64,000 nucleotides of DNA, taken from Salifodinibacter halophilus (GTDB lineage Bacteria; Pseudomonadota; Gammaproteobacteria; Nevskiales; Salinisphaeraceae). Positions 11,148-20,150 of the stretch are shown here, piece by piece. The notes below the pieces were generated by a model, which saw only the letters and a program-made list of their open reading frames with translations, did not search any database and was not told the origin of the DNA. The stretch covers positions 62,001 through 126,000 of the forward strand of contig JABEEB010000001.1 of the NCBI GenBank assembly GCA_012999515.1, read 5' to 3'. The position numbers and the translations under genes were made by a program. Every line of letters begins with the position of its first letter. The first letter of the stretch is position 1.

Positions 11148-11774
11148 ATGGCGACGCTGCTTCCGATTCATCGTCAGACACCGCAACCCCGACGTTTACG
11201 CCGCGCCGCTGAGGCCATGGCCGCCGGTCAAGTCGTCGCTTACCCGACGGATTCGAGTTACGCGCTTGGCTGCGCACTTGGCGATCGCGCCGCCAAGGAG
11301 CGTATCCAGCAGTTGCGTGGGCTTCGCTCCGACCACTTGTTCACGTTGATCTGTCGAGATCTGTCCGAAATCTCAAAATACGCCCGGGTCGAAAACCGCA
11401 ATTTTCGACTGTTGAAAGCAGCCACGCCAGGCGCGTATACCTTCGTTTTGCCCGCGACGAAGGAAGTTCCCAACTGGCTCGCGCAGCCCAAGCGCAAGAC
11501 CATTGGTATCCGCGTGCCCGATGACGCCGTGGCGCGCGGGTTGGCCGACGCGCTTGGCACATCGTTCATGTCGGTCAGCGCCGAATGGCAAGACGATGGC
11601 GGTGTGATGGCGACTGCCGATGACGTGCGAGACGCGTTTGGTGGGAGTGTCGACATGATCCTGGATGGCGGGCCCGCCCATCTCGATGGCACCACGATCG
11701 TGGACCTAACCGGCGATTTGCCCCAGGTTGACCGCACCGGTATTGGTGCGTTGGCGCCGCTCGGTTTGGAGTGA
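11148..11774 (+). CDS. Sua5/YciO/YrdC family protein (YciO type)
   Basis: A 208-residue YrdC-fold protein. The family makes threonylcarbamoyl-AMP for tRNA t6A; the YciO branch is a paralogue with low activity of this kind in known cases. Visible features are VVAYPTDSSYALGC, the LRGLRSDHLFTLIC substrate loop, PGAYTFVLPAT and KRKTIGIRVPD. The YciO branch is suggested by the length and the SDHLFTL form of the loop. ATG 11148 has AGGGTGG 8 nt upstream. It is followed by trpS about 90 nt on, as YciO-type genes often are. Confidence 0.88.
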   Translation: MATLLPIHRQTPQPRRLRRAAEAMAAGQVVAYPTDSSYALGCALGDRAAKERIQQLRGLRSDHLFTLICRDLSEISKYARVENRNFRLLKAATPGAYTFVLPATKEVPNWLAQPKRKTIGIRVPDDAVARGLADALGTSFMSVSAEWQDDGGVMATADDVRDAFGGSVDMILDGGPAHLDGTTIVDLTGDLPQVDRTGIGALAPLGLE

Positions 11775-11863
11775 TCATGGTGCGCTGCGCATGGCACGCG
11801 CTCGTCGTCGGCGCTCGCGTATACTCGGCGCGGTTCTAAATAGTCACAAGGGAGCAATCGGCG

Positions 11864-12868
11864 GTGTCGGACAAATCGGTCGTCCTATCCGGAATCCAGC
11901 CTTCGGGCGCGCTTACGCTCGGCAACTACGTTGGCGCGATCAAGAACTGGGTGGCCATGCAGGAAACCCACGACTGCCTGTATGCACTGGCTGATATGCA
12001 CGCCATAACGGTGCGGCAGGATCCCGCTGCGCTTCGCGAACGCTGTTACGAGTTTCTGTGTCTGTATTTGGCATTCGGCCTCGACCCGGATCGGGCGACA
12101 TTGTTCGTGCAGTCGCATGTGGCGGGCCACGCTCAGCTCGCCTGGCTTTTGAACTGCCATGCGTCGATGGGTGAATTGACCCGCATGACTCAGTTCAAGG
12201 ACAAGGCAGGGCAGGATACGGACAACATCAACGCTGGTCTTTTCGATTACCCGGTATTGATGGCGGCCGATATCCTGCTTTACCAGACCGAGGCCGTGCC
12301 GGTCGGCCACGATCAGAAACAGCATCTGGAGCTGGCTCGTAACCTGGCCGAGCGCGTCAATACGCGCGCTGGCGAAGAAGTGTTTACCGTTCCCGAGCCG
12401 TTCATCCCCGAGGTCGGTGCCCGTGTGATGCGTCTCGGTGAACCAACGGCCAAGATGTCGAAATCTGACGATGTCTCGGCTAACTCGATCTATCTGCTGG
12501 ACGAGCCGACAGCCATCACCAAAAAGATCAAGCGTGCCGTGACCGACTCGGATGGCGAGATTCGCTACGACGAGGCCGAAAAACCCGGTGTTTCCAATTT
12601 GCTGGCCATCTACGCCGCGGTGGCTGATTGCACCATTGCCGAGCTCGAGCGTGACTACGCCGGTCTTGGCTATGGGCGACTCAAAACAGATCTGGCCGAC
12701 GCCGTGGTCGCGTTTCTGGAGCCGCTGCAGCGCCGCTATGCCGAGTTCTACGAAGACAGGAGTCAACTTGCCGGGATCCTCGCGCGCGGCGCGGAGTCGG
12801 CCGCCGCGCGCGCTGAGCCGACAATAGCCCACGCTTTTCGTGCCACCGGATTCGTGCCGCCTGTTTGA
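11864..12868 (+). CDS. trpS: Tryptophanyl-tRNA synthetase
   Basis: A class I aminoacyl-tRNA synthetase charging tRNA-Trp, 334 residues as expected. The HIGH-equivalent is PSGALTLGNYVGA, and the second signature is KMSKS at about residue 204. LYQTEAVPVGHDQKQHLELARN is the tryptophan and ATP pocket region (seen at residues 141-162). Start is GTG 11864 (SDKSVVLSGIQPSG), preceded by AAGGGAGCAA. Confidence 0.96.
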   Translation: MSDKSVVLSGIQPSGALTLGNYVGAIKNWVAMQETHDCLYALADMHAITVRQDPAALRERCYEFLCLYLAFGLDPDRATLFVQSHVAGHAQLAWLLNCHASMGELTRMTQFKDKAGQDTDNINAGLFDYPVLMAADILLYQTEAVPVGHDQKQHLELARNLAERVNTRAGEEVFTVPEPFIPEVGARVMRLGEPTAKMSKSDDVSANSIYLLDEPTAITKKIKRAVTDSDGEIRYDEAEKPGVSNLLAIYAAVADCTIAELERDYAGLGYGRLKTDLADAVVAFLEPLQRRYAEFYEDRSQLAGILARGAESAAARAEPTIAHAFRATGFVPPV

Positions 12869-12909
12869 GTCAGGCGACGATGCACCGTGGGATTCCTTGA
12901 TCGGCCGGC

Positions 12910-13728
12910 ATGACTGAAACAGTGATGTCTGAGGTGCCGCCGGCGGTTGTGGCCGGTCAGCCACTGGTTGATCTGCCGGACGACCTCTACGTCCCGCCCG
13001 ACGCGCTGCGGGTGTTTCTGGAGACCTTCGAGGGGCCGCTGGATCTGCTTTTGTATCTGATCCGGCGGCAGAATCTCGATATAGTGGCGATCAGCATCGA
13101 TGCGGTGGCCAGCCAGTACATCGCCTACATCGAGATGATGGATGACATGGCGATCGAGCTCGCTGGCGAATATCTATTGATGGCCGCTATGCTGGCTGAG
13201 ATTAAGTCGCGTAGCTTGTTGCCACGCCCGCCGCCGACCGATGAGGAAGATGCCGAACAGGATCCACGCGTCGCGCTGATCGAACGCCTGCGAGAATATG
13301 AACAGTTCAAGCACGCTGCCGAGAATCTCGACGCGCTGCCCCGCACTGGTCGTGATGTGGCTGTGGTTCGAAAGCAGCCCGAAATCTTGAATGTCCCGAC
13401 ACCACAGCCGGAAGCGGACTTGGCGCGCATGCTGGGTGCACTTGCCGACGTGGCCCGTCGTACTGCGGCGTTGCGCGAGCATCACGTGCAACGCGAAACC
13501 CTGTCGGTGCGTGCACACATGAGCAGTGTGTTGTCGCATGTGTCTGCTTCGGGTCGCACACCGTTTAGTGCGTTGATTGACGTCGACCATGGCCGGCCCG
13601 GCGTGGTCGTGCTTTTTCTCGCGGTACTGGAACTGCTGCGTGATCAGGCCGTACAGATCAGTGCCGATGACAGCGATTGGATTGTTGACGCGCGCGGCTC
13701 TGGCAAGCGCTCCGAGGCATCTGCATGA
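12910..13728 (+). CDS. scpA: Segregation and condensation protein A
   Basis: The kleisin subunit of the Smc-ScpAB condensin that organises the chromosome, 272 residues. The N-terminal motif FEGPLDLLLYLIRRQNLDI, and EYLLMAAMLAEIKSRSLLP, are diagnostic. A central acidic linker (PPPTDEEDAEQD) and a C-terminal winged-helix part follow (VLFLAVLELLRDQAVQI). Its stop overlaps the scpB start by 4 nt (ATGA). In gammaproteobacteria these genes coexist with Smc or MukB; no smc gene is in this window. Confidence 0.95.
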   Translation: MTETVMSEVPPAVVAGQPLVDLPDDLYVPPDALRVFLETFEGPLDLLLYLIRRQNLDIVAISIDAVASQYIAYIEMMDDMAIELAGEYLLMAAMLAEIKSRSLLPRPPPTDEEDAEQDPRVALIERLREYEQFKHAAENLDALPRTGRDVAVVRKQPEILNVPTPQPEADLARMLGALADVARRTAALREHHVQRETLSVRAHMSSVLSHVSASGRTPFSALIDVDHGRPGVVVLFLAVLELLRDQAVQISADDSDWIVDARGSGKRSEASA

Positions 13729-14375
13729 GCCGCCAAGCAACAGCCGCGACCGAGCGACTGGTCAGCGAATCGCTGGTCAAGAGTCTCGAAGCTGTATTGA
13801 TGGCCGCCGATGATGGGATTACACGCACGCGGCTAATCGAATTATTGGCCGATATCGGACCGCCGTCGGCCGACGAGGTGGATTGCGCCCTCGAAGCGTT
13901 GGGCGCCCGTTACGCTGATTCAGCAGTGGCACTCGTAGCGCTGGCTGATGGCTGGCAGTTTCAGGTGCGTAGCGATTACAGCCGCGTGGTCGCCGGCTTG
14001 TGGGAGCAAAAACCGCCCAAGCCCTCGCGCGCGATGCTCGAGACACTGGCACTGATCTGCTATCGGCAGCCGATCACCCGTAGCGAGATCGAACAAGTCC
14101 GTGGTGTAACGGTCTCCAGCAACATCATCCGTCAACTCGAACAATTCGAATGGATCCGTGTAGCCGGACATCGCGAACTGCCTGGCCGACCGGCACTTTT
14201 CGCGACGACGCAGCGTTTTCTGGCCGATCACGGCCTAGCGAGCTTGGACGAGTTGCCAGCGTTGCCGAGCATGGCCGAGCCTGAAGCGCTGGACCAAGCG
14301 ATCGCCGATCTTGCCGAATCGACCAACGTTTCGACCCCCAAAGCGGACGATTCGGCTGACGCCAAAGATTCGTGA
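13725..14375 (+). CDS. scpB: Segregation and condensation protein B
   Basis: A 216-residue winged-helix partner of ScpA. Key parts are LEAVLMAADDGITRTRL at the start, RAMLETLALICYRQPITRSEIE and a following GVTVSSNIIRQLEQF, the second winged helix. The tail from about residue 185 is acidic and probably disordered. It is translationally coupled to scpA. The reductase gene follows after about 160 nt, and rluB after that. Confidence 0.95.
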   Translation: MSRQATAATERLVSESLVKSLEAVLMAADDGITRTRLIELLADIGPPSADEVDCALEALGARYADSAVALVALADGWQFQVRSDYSRVVAGLWEQKPPKPSRAMLETLALICYRQPITRSEIEQVRGVTVSSNIIRQLEQFEWIRVAGHRELPGRPALFATTQRFLADHGLASLDELPALPSMAEPEALDQAIADLAESTNVSTPKADDSADAKDS

Positions 14376-14534
14376 GCCTGCTCGCCGCACACCGCAACCA
14401 AACACGCTCGTCGTGCGTATAGCCGATTCCAGGAGCGTGTTGGGCTTGGAATAATGCCGTGGGCCCCCACGTTAATGACAGCAGCATTTTAGTCGGCGGT
14501 GCGAGCTGCCGGTGACACGAGACGGAAAGACAGG

Positions 14535-15311
14535 ATGGCTTCGCTGAACACCGAACGCGTTTTGAGCGTACGGCACTGGAACGACTCGCTTTTTTCGTTC
14601 ACCACCACGCGCGACCGGGCACTTCGCTTCGAAAACGGCCAGTTCGTGATGATTGGCTTGCCGGGCGAAACCAAACCGGTTATGCGCGCGTACAGTATCG
14701 TCTCGGCCAATCACGAAGACCACCTCGAGTTTTTCAGCATCAAAGTGTCTGACGGCCCGTTGACCTCGCGTCTCCAGCATCTCGCGGAAGGCGACGATAT
14801 CCTGGTCGGCCGCAAGCCGACCGGCACGTTGATTATCTCGGACGTCCATCCTGGTCGCAATCTCTATCTGTTGGCGACCGGCACCGGACTGGCGCCGTTT
14901 CTATCCATCGTGCGCGATCCCGACACCTACGAGCGCTTCGAGCGCGTCATCGTTGTCCACGGCGTGCGTTATACCGAGGATTTGGCCTATGCCGACTTGC
15001 TCCAGCACGAGTTGCCCAACGATGAAATGTTCGGTGAGTTCGCCGCCGAACAGCTTTACTACTATCCGACCGTTAGTCGCGAAACGTTTCGCAATCAAGG
15101 TCGGTTGACCACATTGATGGACAACGGACAGCTCCAGTCCGATCTCGGGCTGGAAGGCCTGGACCCGGCGCGTGATCGGGCCATGATTTGTGGCAGCCCG
15201 GCTATGCTCGATGACACCTCGGCGCTGTTGGATGGCCGTGGTTTTCAGATTTCACCGCACATTGGCGCACCTGGCGACTACGTCATTGAACGCGCATTCG
15301 TGGACAAATAA
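14535..15311 (+). CDS. fpr: Ferredoxin--NADP(+) reductase
   Basis: A flavoenzyme of 258 residues that passes electrons between NADPH and ferredoxin or flavodoxin. The FAD-binding motif is RAYSIVSA, preceded by NGQFVMIGLPG. The NADP part has LATGTGLAPFLSIV and CGSPAMLDD, and the C-terminus is the bacterial subclass form ending Y-V-I-E-R-A-F-V-D-K. The start is ATG 14535 (MASLNTERV). It sits between scpB and rluB, which are adjacent in many relatives, and its stop shares one base with the rluB start. Confidence 0.93.
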   Translation: MASLNTERVLSVRHWNDSLFSFTTTRDRALRFENGQFVMIGLPGETKPVMRAYSIVSANHEDHLEFFSIKVSDGPLTSRLQHLAEGDDILVGRKPTGTLIISDVHPGRNLYLLATGTGLAPFLSIVRDPDTYERFERVIVVHGVRYTEDLAYADLLQHELPNDEMFGEFAAEQLYYYPTVSRETFRNQGRLTTLMDNGQLQSDLGLEGLDPARDRAMICGSPAMLDDTSALLDGRGFQISPHIGAPGDYVIERAFVDK

Positions 15312-16054
15312 TGGCCGAACGCTTACAAAAATTGCTCGCCGGTGGCGGCTACGGCTCGCGTCGTGAGATCGAACGTCAGATCGAGGCTGGTCGCATCCGC
15401 GTCAACGGTACGGTCGCCTCACTCGGCGACCGGGCTGCGGCCGATGATCGCATCGAGCGTGATGGTCAACGTTTGAATGTTGCCAGCCGCGCCGGCGCTC
15501 CCACCCGTGTTTTGCTTTACAAGAAACACGTCGACCAAGTCGTCACGCGTTCCGATCCTGACGGCCGGCCGACCGTGTTCCGCGGCTTGCCAAAGCTATC
15601 CGGTGGTCGCTGGCTTGCCGTCGGTCGCCTCGACGTCAATACCTCGGGACTGCTATTGATGACCACCGACGGCGAACTCAAACGCCGCTTGGAGCATCCG
15701 AGTTTCGAAATCGTGCGCCGTTACGCGGTGCGGGTTCATGGCACCGTGGACAACGCCATGCTCGACCGGCTGCTAGCCGGTGTCGAACTTGAGGATGGCG
15801 TCGCTCGTTTCGAACAGATCCGCGTAGCTGATGACGCTGGCCGCTCTAATCACTGGTTCGATGTCGACGTGTGTCAGGGCAAAAACCGCGTTGTGCGACG
15901 GCTTTTCGAATCGCAAGGCGTGACCGTCTCGCGGTTGATCCGGACCGGCTTCGGTCCCGTTGCATTGCCCGGCGGCATCAAGGCTGGGCGCTATCAAGAA
16001 CTAACCGCGAAACAGATTCGCGCATTGGCTGCCGCCGTCGACCTGTCGCGTTAG
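15311..16054 (+). CDS. rluB: 23S rRNA pseudouridine synthase (RluB/RsuA family)
   Basis: The enzyme isomerises a uridine in rRNA; RluB acts at 2605 of E. coli 23S rRNA. An N-terminal S4 domain (residues 1-60, LLAGGGYGSRREIERQI) is followed by the catalytic domain with GRLDVNTSGLLLMTTDG, whose Asp is the nucleophile. KNRVVRRLFESQG and LIRTGFGPV complete the family. The position after scpAB favours RluB over RluE or RsuA. The 247 residues lack the long basic C-terminal tail of E. coli RluB. It begins on the last base of the fpr stop. Confidence 0.88.
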   Translation: MAERLQKLLAGGGYGSRREIERQIEAGRIRVNGTVASLGDRAAADDRIERDGQRLNVASRAGAPTRVLLYKKHVDQVVTRSDPDGRPTVFRGLPKLSGGRWLAVGRLDVNTSGLLLMTTDGELKRRLEHPSFEIVRRYAVRVHGTVDNAMLDRLLAGVELEDGVARFEQIRVADDAGRSNHWFDVDVCQGKNRVVRRLFESQGVTVSRLIRTGFGPVALPGGIKAGRYQELTAKQIRALAAAVDLSR

Positions 16055-16057
16055 CGT

Positions 16058-16762
16058 TTGACTGTTTACGTCAATACGGCACAACTTGGCAATGCTTTCG
16101 AACGCCTCCAATCGGCCTACGGTCCGCAGCATTGGTGGCCAGCAACCGACCCTGAAAATCCGCGCTTTGAAATACTGATCGGCGCGGTTCTGACCCAGCA
16201 CACCACCTGGGCCCAGGTCGAAAAAGCCATCGCCAACTTGCGCGCAGCCGGGGCATTGACGCCCGAGGCCATGCTCGGCCACGGCGGTGAACTCAGCACC
16301 CTCATCCGTCCGGCTGGGACGCACAACATCAAAGCTGAACGTCTGCGTGCACTTTGCGACTGGTTTATCGAAGCGGGCGGTTTTGCGTATCTTGACCTGC
16401 GATCGACAACCGATCTACGTGCTGGCCTGTTGGCATGCCGTGGCATCGGCGCTGAGACCGCCGATGTGATTTTGGTTTACGCGTTCAGCCGGCCACTGTT
16501 CGTAGCCGACGCGTATGCGTTTCGCATTTTCGAACGTCTCGGCTGGATCGCTGGTCCACGCCGCTACGACGTGCTGCGCCGGGCTGTCGAAGCGGCGACA
16601 CCGAGACTTGATGCCGCGTTCTACAACGAGTTACACGCCTTGATCGTGCGCCACGCCAAGACGCGCTGTCACAAACGACAACCCGATTGCCAGGCGTGTC
16701 CGCTTGTCGATTGTTGCGACTATCCGGCACCACGTGTCGAAGCTTTGGACACTGATACGTAA
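16058..16762 (+). CDS. Endonuclease III-like DNA glycosylase (COG2231/MagIII-like)
   Basis: A helix-hairpin-helix base-excision glycosylase of 234 residues with a C-terminal iron-sulfur motif (C-x6-C-x2-C-x5-C, from RCHKRQPDCQACPLVDCC). The hairpin reads CRGIGAETADVILVYAF. Where endonuclease III has its catalytic lysine (GRKTA), this has Glu. The conserved aspartate is kept in VADAYAFR. That pattern, and the VLTQHTTWAQVEKA segment, fit the COG2231 group that includes the 3-methyladenine glycosylase MagIII, which lacks lyase activity. TTG 16058, 3 nt after rluB, is the only plausible start. Confidence 0.83.
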   Translation: MTVYVNTAQLGNAFERLQSAYGPQHWWPATDPENPRFEILIGAVLTQHTTWAQVEKAIANLRAAGALTPEAMLGHGGELSTLIRPAGTHNIKAERLRALCDWFIEAGGFAYLDLRSTTDLRAGLLACRGIGAETADVILVYAFSRPLFVADAYAFRIFERLGWIAGPRRYDVLRRAVEAATPRLDAAFYNELHALIVRHAKTRCHKRQPDCQACPLVDCCDYPAPRVEALDTDT

Positions 16763-16961
16763 AGGCGTCACGCGCAGTACACCGGCCTAACGAGGCTATG
16801 CGCGTCAGGCTGTAGTTGACCGAAAGACCGGCGTGGCTGAACGGTCGTGGTCGTTATTGCCGGTCAATGCCGGCTGACTTGGAGCTGGCTAACGCGTTTT
16901 ATTGGCCCGCATGGTGGCCAGCTCATGGGGTCGCGGAGAGGCCGACGCGTTGTCCTAGTTG

Positions 16962-17186
16962 CTAACTGGTGTTACTTCCAACTGTCATGTTTTGGGCGGC
17001 TTGCTGGGCCAGCGGATGCAGGCCGTCGCCGCCATCCAGTGCGTAGTCGGCGAGTTGGCGCCGAATCGACGGCGCCATGAATTTTTCGAGATGGCCGCGC
17101 ACGCTTTCTTCCGCGCGGTCTTGCGGATACACCTCGAAATAGGCCGCGATCTGGTTAACGTGCCGGATCATCTTGGTTTGTTCCAT
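16962..17186 (-). CDS. fdsD: Formate dehydrogenase delta subunit
   Basis: A 74-residue protein matching FdsD, the small non-cofactor subunit of soluble NAD-linked, molybdenum- or tungsten-dependent formate dehydrogenases. The family pattern is IRHVNQIAAYFE, then ESVRGHLEKFMAPSIRRQL. It is the last gene of the operon, 49 nt downstream of fdsA. In many operons fdsC lies between fdsA and fdsD; there is no room for it here. Confidence 0.9.
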   Translation of the reverse strand: MEQTKMIRHVNQIAAYFEVYPQDRAEESVRGHLEKFMAPSIRRQLADYALDGGDGLHPLAQQAAQNMTVGSNTS

Positions 17187-17235
17187 CGGCGTCTCTCTTG
17201 CGGCGGCTATCGACTGGCTCAGCCTGACACGGCCG

Positions 17236-20133
17236 TTATTCGGTGTCGTTGGCGTTGATGCTGGCTGCGATCGTTTCCGGTGCGCGAACCGACTGATCCT
17301 CGTCGTCGATTTGTTGTTGGCGTTCGCGCTGGTCGATATAGCGTTTCTGCCACTCGGACATGGTGTGCGATGGCGTGACTTCGACGGCAGTGACCTTGTA
17401 TTCCGGGCAGTCCGTGGCCCAATCGGTATATTCCGTGGTCACGACGTTGGCCGCGGTTTCTGGGAAATGGAACGTGGTATAAGCCACGCCGGGCGTCATC
17501 CGCGGACTGATTTTGGCGCGCAGCGTGGTCTCGCCCATACGGCTGGTAACGGCCACCAGCGTACCGTCGGCAACCCCACGGGTTTCAGCATCGGACGGGT
17601 GGATTTCAAGCCAGTCCTCGCGGTGCCAGTGGCGGTTGGCTGTACGCCGTGTCTGGGCGCCGACGTTGTATTGCGACAGGATGCGGCCGGTGGTGAGCAG
17701 TAGTGGGAACTTGCGGTTGGCGCGTTCTTCGGTCGCCACATATGGCGTCAGCATGAATTTGCCCTGGCCGCGCACGAACGTATCGACGTGCATGACGGGC
17801 GTACCTTCCGGATGTTCTTCGTTGCACGGCCATTGGACACTGCCCAGCCGGTCGAGCTTATCGAACGATACCCCGGTGAATGTCGGCGTGGTGCGCGCGA
17901 TCTCGTCCATGATCTCGCTAGCGTGCGAATAGTTCATGGGATAACCGAGCGCTTGGGCGAGCATCTGTGTGACCTCCCAATCGGCATAGCCGGCCGGCGC
18001 GGTCTGGATCTTGCGAACGCGGTTGATGCGGCGCTCGGCGTTGGTAAACGTGCCGTCTTTTTCCAGGAACGTCGAACCAGGCAAAAAGACGTGGGCGTAG
18101 CTGGCGGTCTCGTTCAGGAATATGTCCTGGATGACCACGCATTCCATCGCATCCAGGCCGGCGGCGATGTGCTTGATGTTGGGATCGGACTGCAGGATGT
18201 CCTCACCCTGAATATACAACCCCTTGAACGTGCCTTCAGTGGCTGCGTCGATCATGTTGGGAATGCGAAAGCCGGGTTGGTTGTCGAGCTGGACGTCCCA
18301 TTCGGCTTCGTAGATTTCGCGGACATTATCGCCCGATAGATGGCGATACCCCGGGTATTCGTGGGGGAACGAGCCCATGTCGCAGGAGCCCTGTACGTTG
18401 TTCTGACCGCGCAGGGGATTCAGGCCGACGCCCGACCGACCGATATTGCCGGTGGCCATGCATAGGTTGGCCATGCCCATGACCATTACCGAGCCTTGAC
18501 TGTGTTCGGTCACACCGAGGCCGTAGTAGATGCCGGCATTGCCGCCGGTGGCATAGAGCCGGGCGGCGGCACGGAGTTTGTCGGCTGGCACACCGGTGTA
18601 TTCGGCGGTCGCCTCGGGGCTGTTTTCCTCGCGGAGGATGAAGTCGTACCAAGCGTCGAATTCGTCCAGGTCGCAGCGCGATTCGATAAATGCCCGGTTT
18701 TCCAGGCCCTCGGAAAGGACGGTGTAGGCCATGGCGTTGATGAGCGCGACGTTGGTGCCGGGCTGGAGCTGCAGGTGGTGATCAGCCTCGACGTGCGGCG
18801 AGCGTACGAGATCGATAGCCCGTGGATCGACGACAACCAGGTGCGCACCCTGGCGTAACCGGCGCTTCATGTTGGACGCGAATACCGGATGGGCGTCGGT
18901 TGGGTTGGCGCCGATAACCAACATCACGTCGCAGTCTGCGACCGAGTCGAAATCCTGCGTGCCGGCTGAAGTGCCGAACGTCGCATTCATGCCGTAGCCG
19001 GTTGGCGAGTGGCACACGCGTGCGCAAGTGTCGACGTTGTTGGTGCCGAATACTGCGCGAGCCAGTTTTTGGACCAGGTAGGTTTCTTCGTTGGTGCAGC
19101 GCGACGAGGTGATGGCGCCGAGCGCATTGCGGCCTTCGCGTTCACGGATCGCCTGGAAGCGCTCGACCGCGAAGCCAATGGCCTCATTCCAGTCGACTTC
19201 GCGCCACGGTTCGTAGATCGAGTCGCGGACCATGGGCGAGGTGATCCGGTCTGGGTGGTGGGTATACCCCCAGGCGAAGCGGCCCTTCACACAGGAATGG
19301 CCATGGTTGGCCTTGCCTTCCTTGGAGGGCACCATGCGTACGACTTCGTCGTTTTTCATGTGGGCGTCGAATGAACAACCAACGCCGCAGTAGGCGCAGG
19401 TGGTTTTTTCGACACGTTCGGGTGTGCCTTGCTCGACAACGTTTTTTTCGATTAGCGCCTCGGTCGGGCAGGCCTGCACACAAGCGCCACAGGACACACA
19501 CTCCGAGCTCAGGAAATCGTCGTCGTCGGTGCTCGCACTGATCATCGAGGCGAAACCGCGGCCGTCGACGGTCAGTGCGTACGTGCCCTGGGTTTCTTCG
19601 CAGGCGCGCACGCAGCGGGAGCAGACGATGCAGCGGCTGGCGTCGAACTCGAAATAGGGGTTGGACGCGTCGATTTCGGCATGCTGGTGATCGCGGCGCG
19701 CGCTCGGGTAACGTACGCTGTCGACGCCGAATTCGCGGGCGTAATGCAGCAACTCGTCGTCGCCAGCGCCCGCCGAGTCGGCGCGGCTCTCGCCGGCATG
19801 ATCGGATAGATACAACTCGACCACACCACGCCGCAACTGATTCAGTTTGTCGGACTGCGTGCGGACTTTCATGCCATCGGCGGCGGGCAGGGTACAAGAC
19901 GCCGGATAACCGCCTTTGCCGTCGATTTCGACCAGGCATAGCCGGCAGGAGCCGAAAGGCTCCAGGCTATCGGTTGCACACAGTTTAGGGACGTCGGTGC
20001 CGGATTCGATCGCCGCCCGCATCACCGATGTGCCTTGCGGCACCGTGACTTCGCGACCGTCGACCTCGAGTGTGACGTTTTGATCGGACTCGCGCTTCGG
20101 GGTGCCGTAGTCGATGGGCTGGACTGTGGCCAT
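17236..20133 (-). CDS. fdsA: NAD-dependent formate dehydrogenase, catalytic alpha subunit
   Basis: Oxidises formate to CO2 at a molybdenum (or tungsten) bis-MGD centre, 965 residues. The N-terminal [2Fe-2S] domain carries CATDSLEPFGSCRLC. Two ferredoxin-type clusters follow (CIVCSRCVRACEE, CVSCGACVQACP), then CAYCGVGCSF opening the Mo domain. The metal-ligand cysteine and active-site histidine are in CHSPTGYGMN. The C-terminal molybdopterin-dinucleotide-binding domain lies at about residues 830-930 (LLLTTGRILSQYN, TFHFPET). The start is ATG 20133 (MATVQPIDYG); the frame extends upstream but into fdsB. It is 17 nt from fdsB. Confidence 0.95.
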   Translation of the reverse strand: MATVQPIDYGTPKRESDQNVTLEVDGREVTVPQGTSVMRAAIESGTDVPKLCATDSLEPFGSCRLCLVEIDGKGGYPASCTLPAADGMKVRTQSDKLNQLRRGVVELYLSDHAGESRADSAGAGDDELLHYAREFGVDSVRYPSARRDHQHAEIDASNPYFEFDASRCIVCSRCVRACEETQGTYALTVDGRGFASMISASTDDDDFLSSECVSCGACVQACPTEALIEKNVVEQGTPERVEKTTCAYCGVGCSFDAHMKNDEVVRMVPSKEGKANHGHSCVKGRFAWGYTHHPDRITSPMVRDSIYEPWREVDWNEAIGFAVERFQAIREREGRNALGAITSSRCTNEETYLVQKLARAVFGTNNVDTCARVCHSPTGYGMNATFGTSAGTQDFDSVADCDVMLVIGANPTDAHPVFASNMKRRLRQGAHLVVVDPRAIDLVRSPHVEADHHLQLQPGTNVALINAMAYTVLSEGLENRAFIESRCDLDEFDAWYDFILREENSPEATAEYTGVPADKLRAAARLYATGGNAGIYYGLGVTEHSQGSVMVMGMANLCMATGNIGRSGVGLNPLRGQNNVQGSCDMGSFPHEYPGYRHLSGDNVREIYEAEWDVQLDNQPGFRIPNMIDAATEGTFKGLYIQGEDILQSDPNIKHIAAGLDAMECVVIQDIFLNETASYAHVFLPGSTFLEKDGTFTNAERRINRVRKIQTAPAGYADWEVTQMLAQALGYPMNYSHASEIMDEIARTTPTFTGVSFDKLDRLGSVQWPCNEEHPEGTPVMHVDTFVRGQGKFMLTPYVATEERANRKFPLLLTTGRILSQYNVGAQTRRTANRHWHREDWLEIHPSDAETRGVADGTLVAVTSRMGETTLRAKISPRMTPGVAYTTFHFPETAANVVTTEYTDWATDCPEYKVTAVEVTPSHTMSEWQKRYIDQRERQQQIDDEDQSVRAPETIAASINANDTE

Positions 20134-20150
20134 GACAGCCTCCGTTCGTG

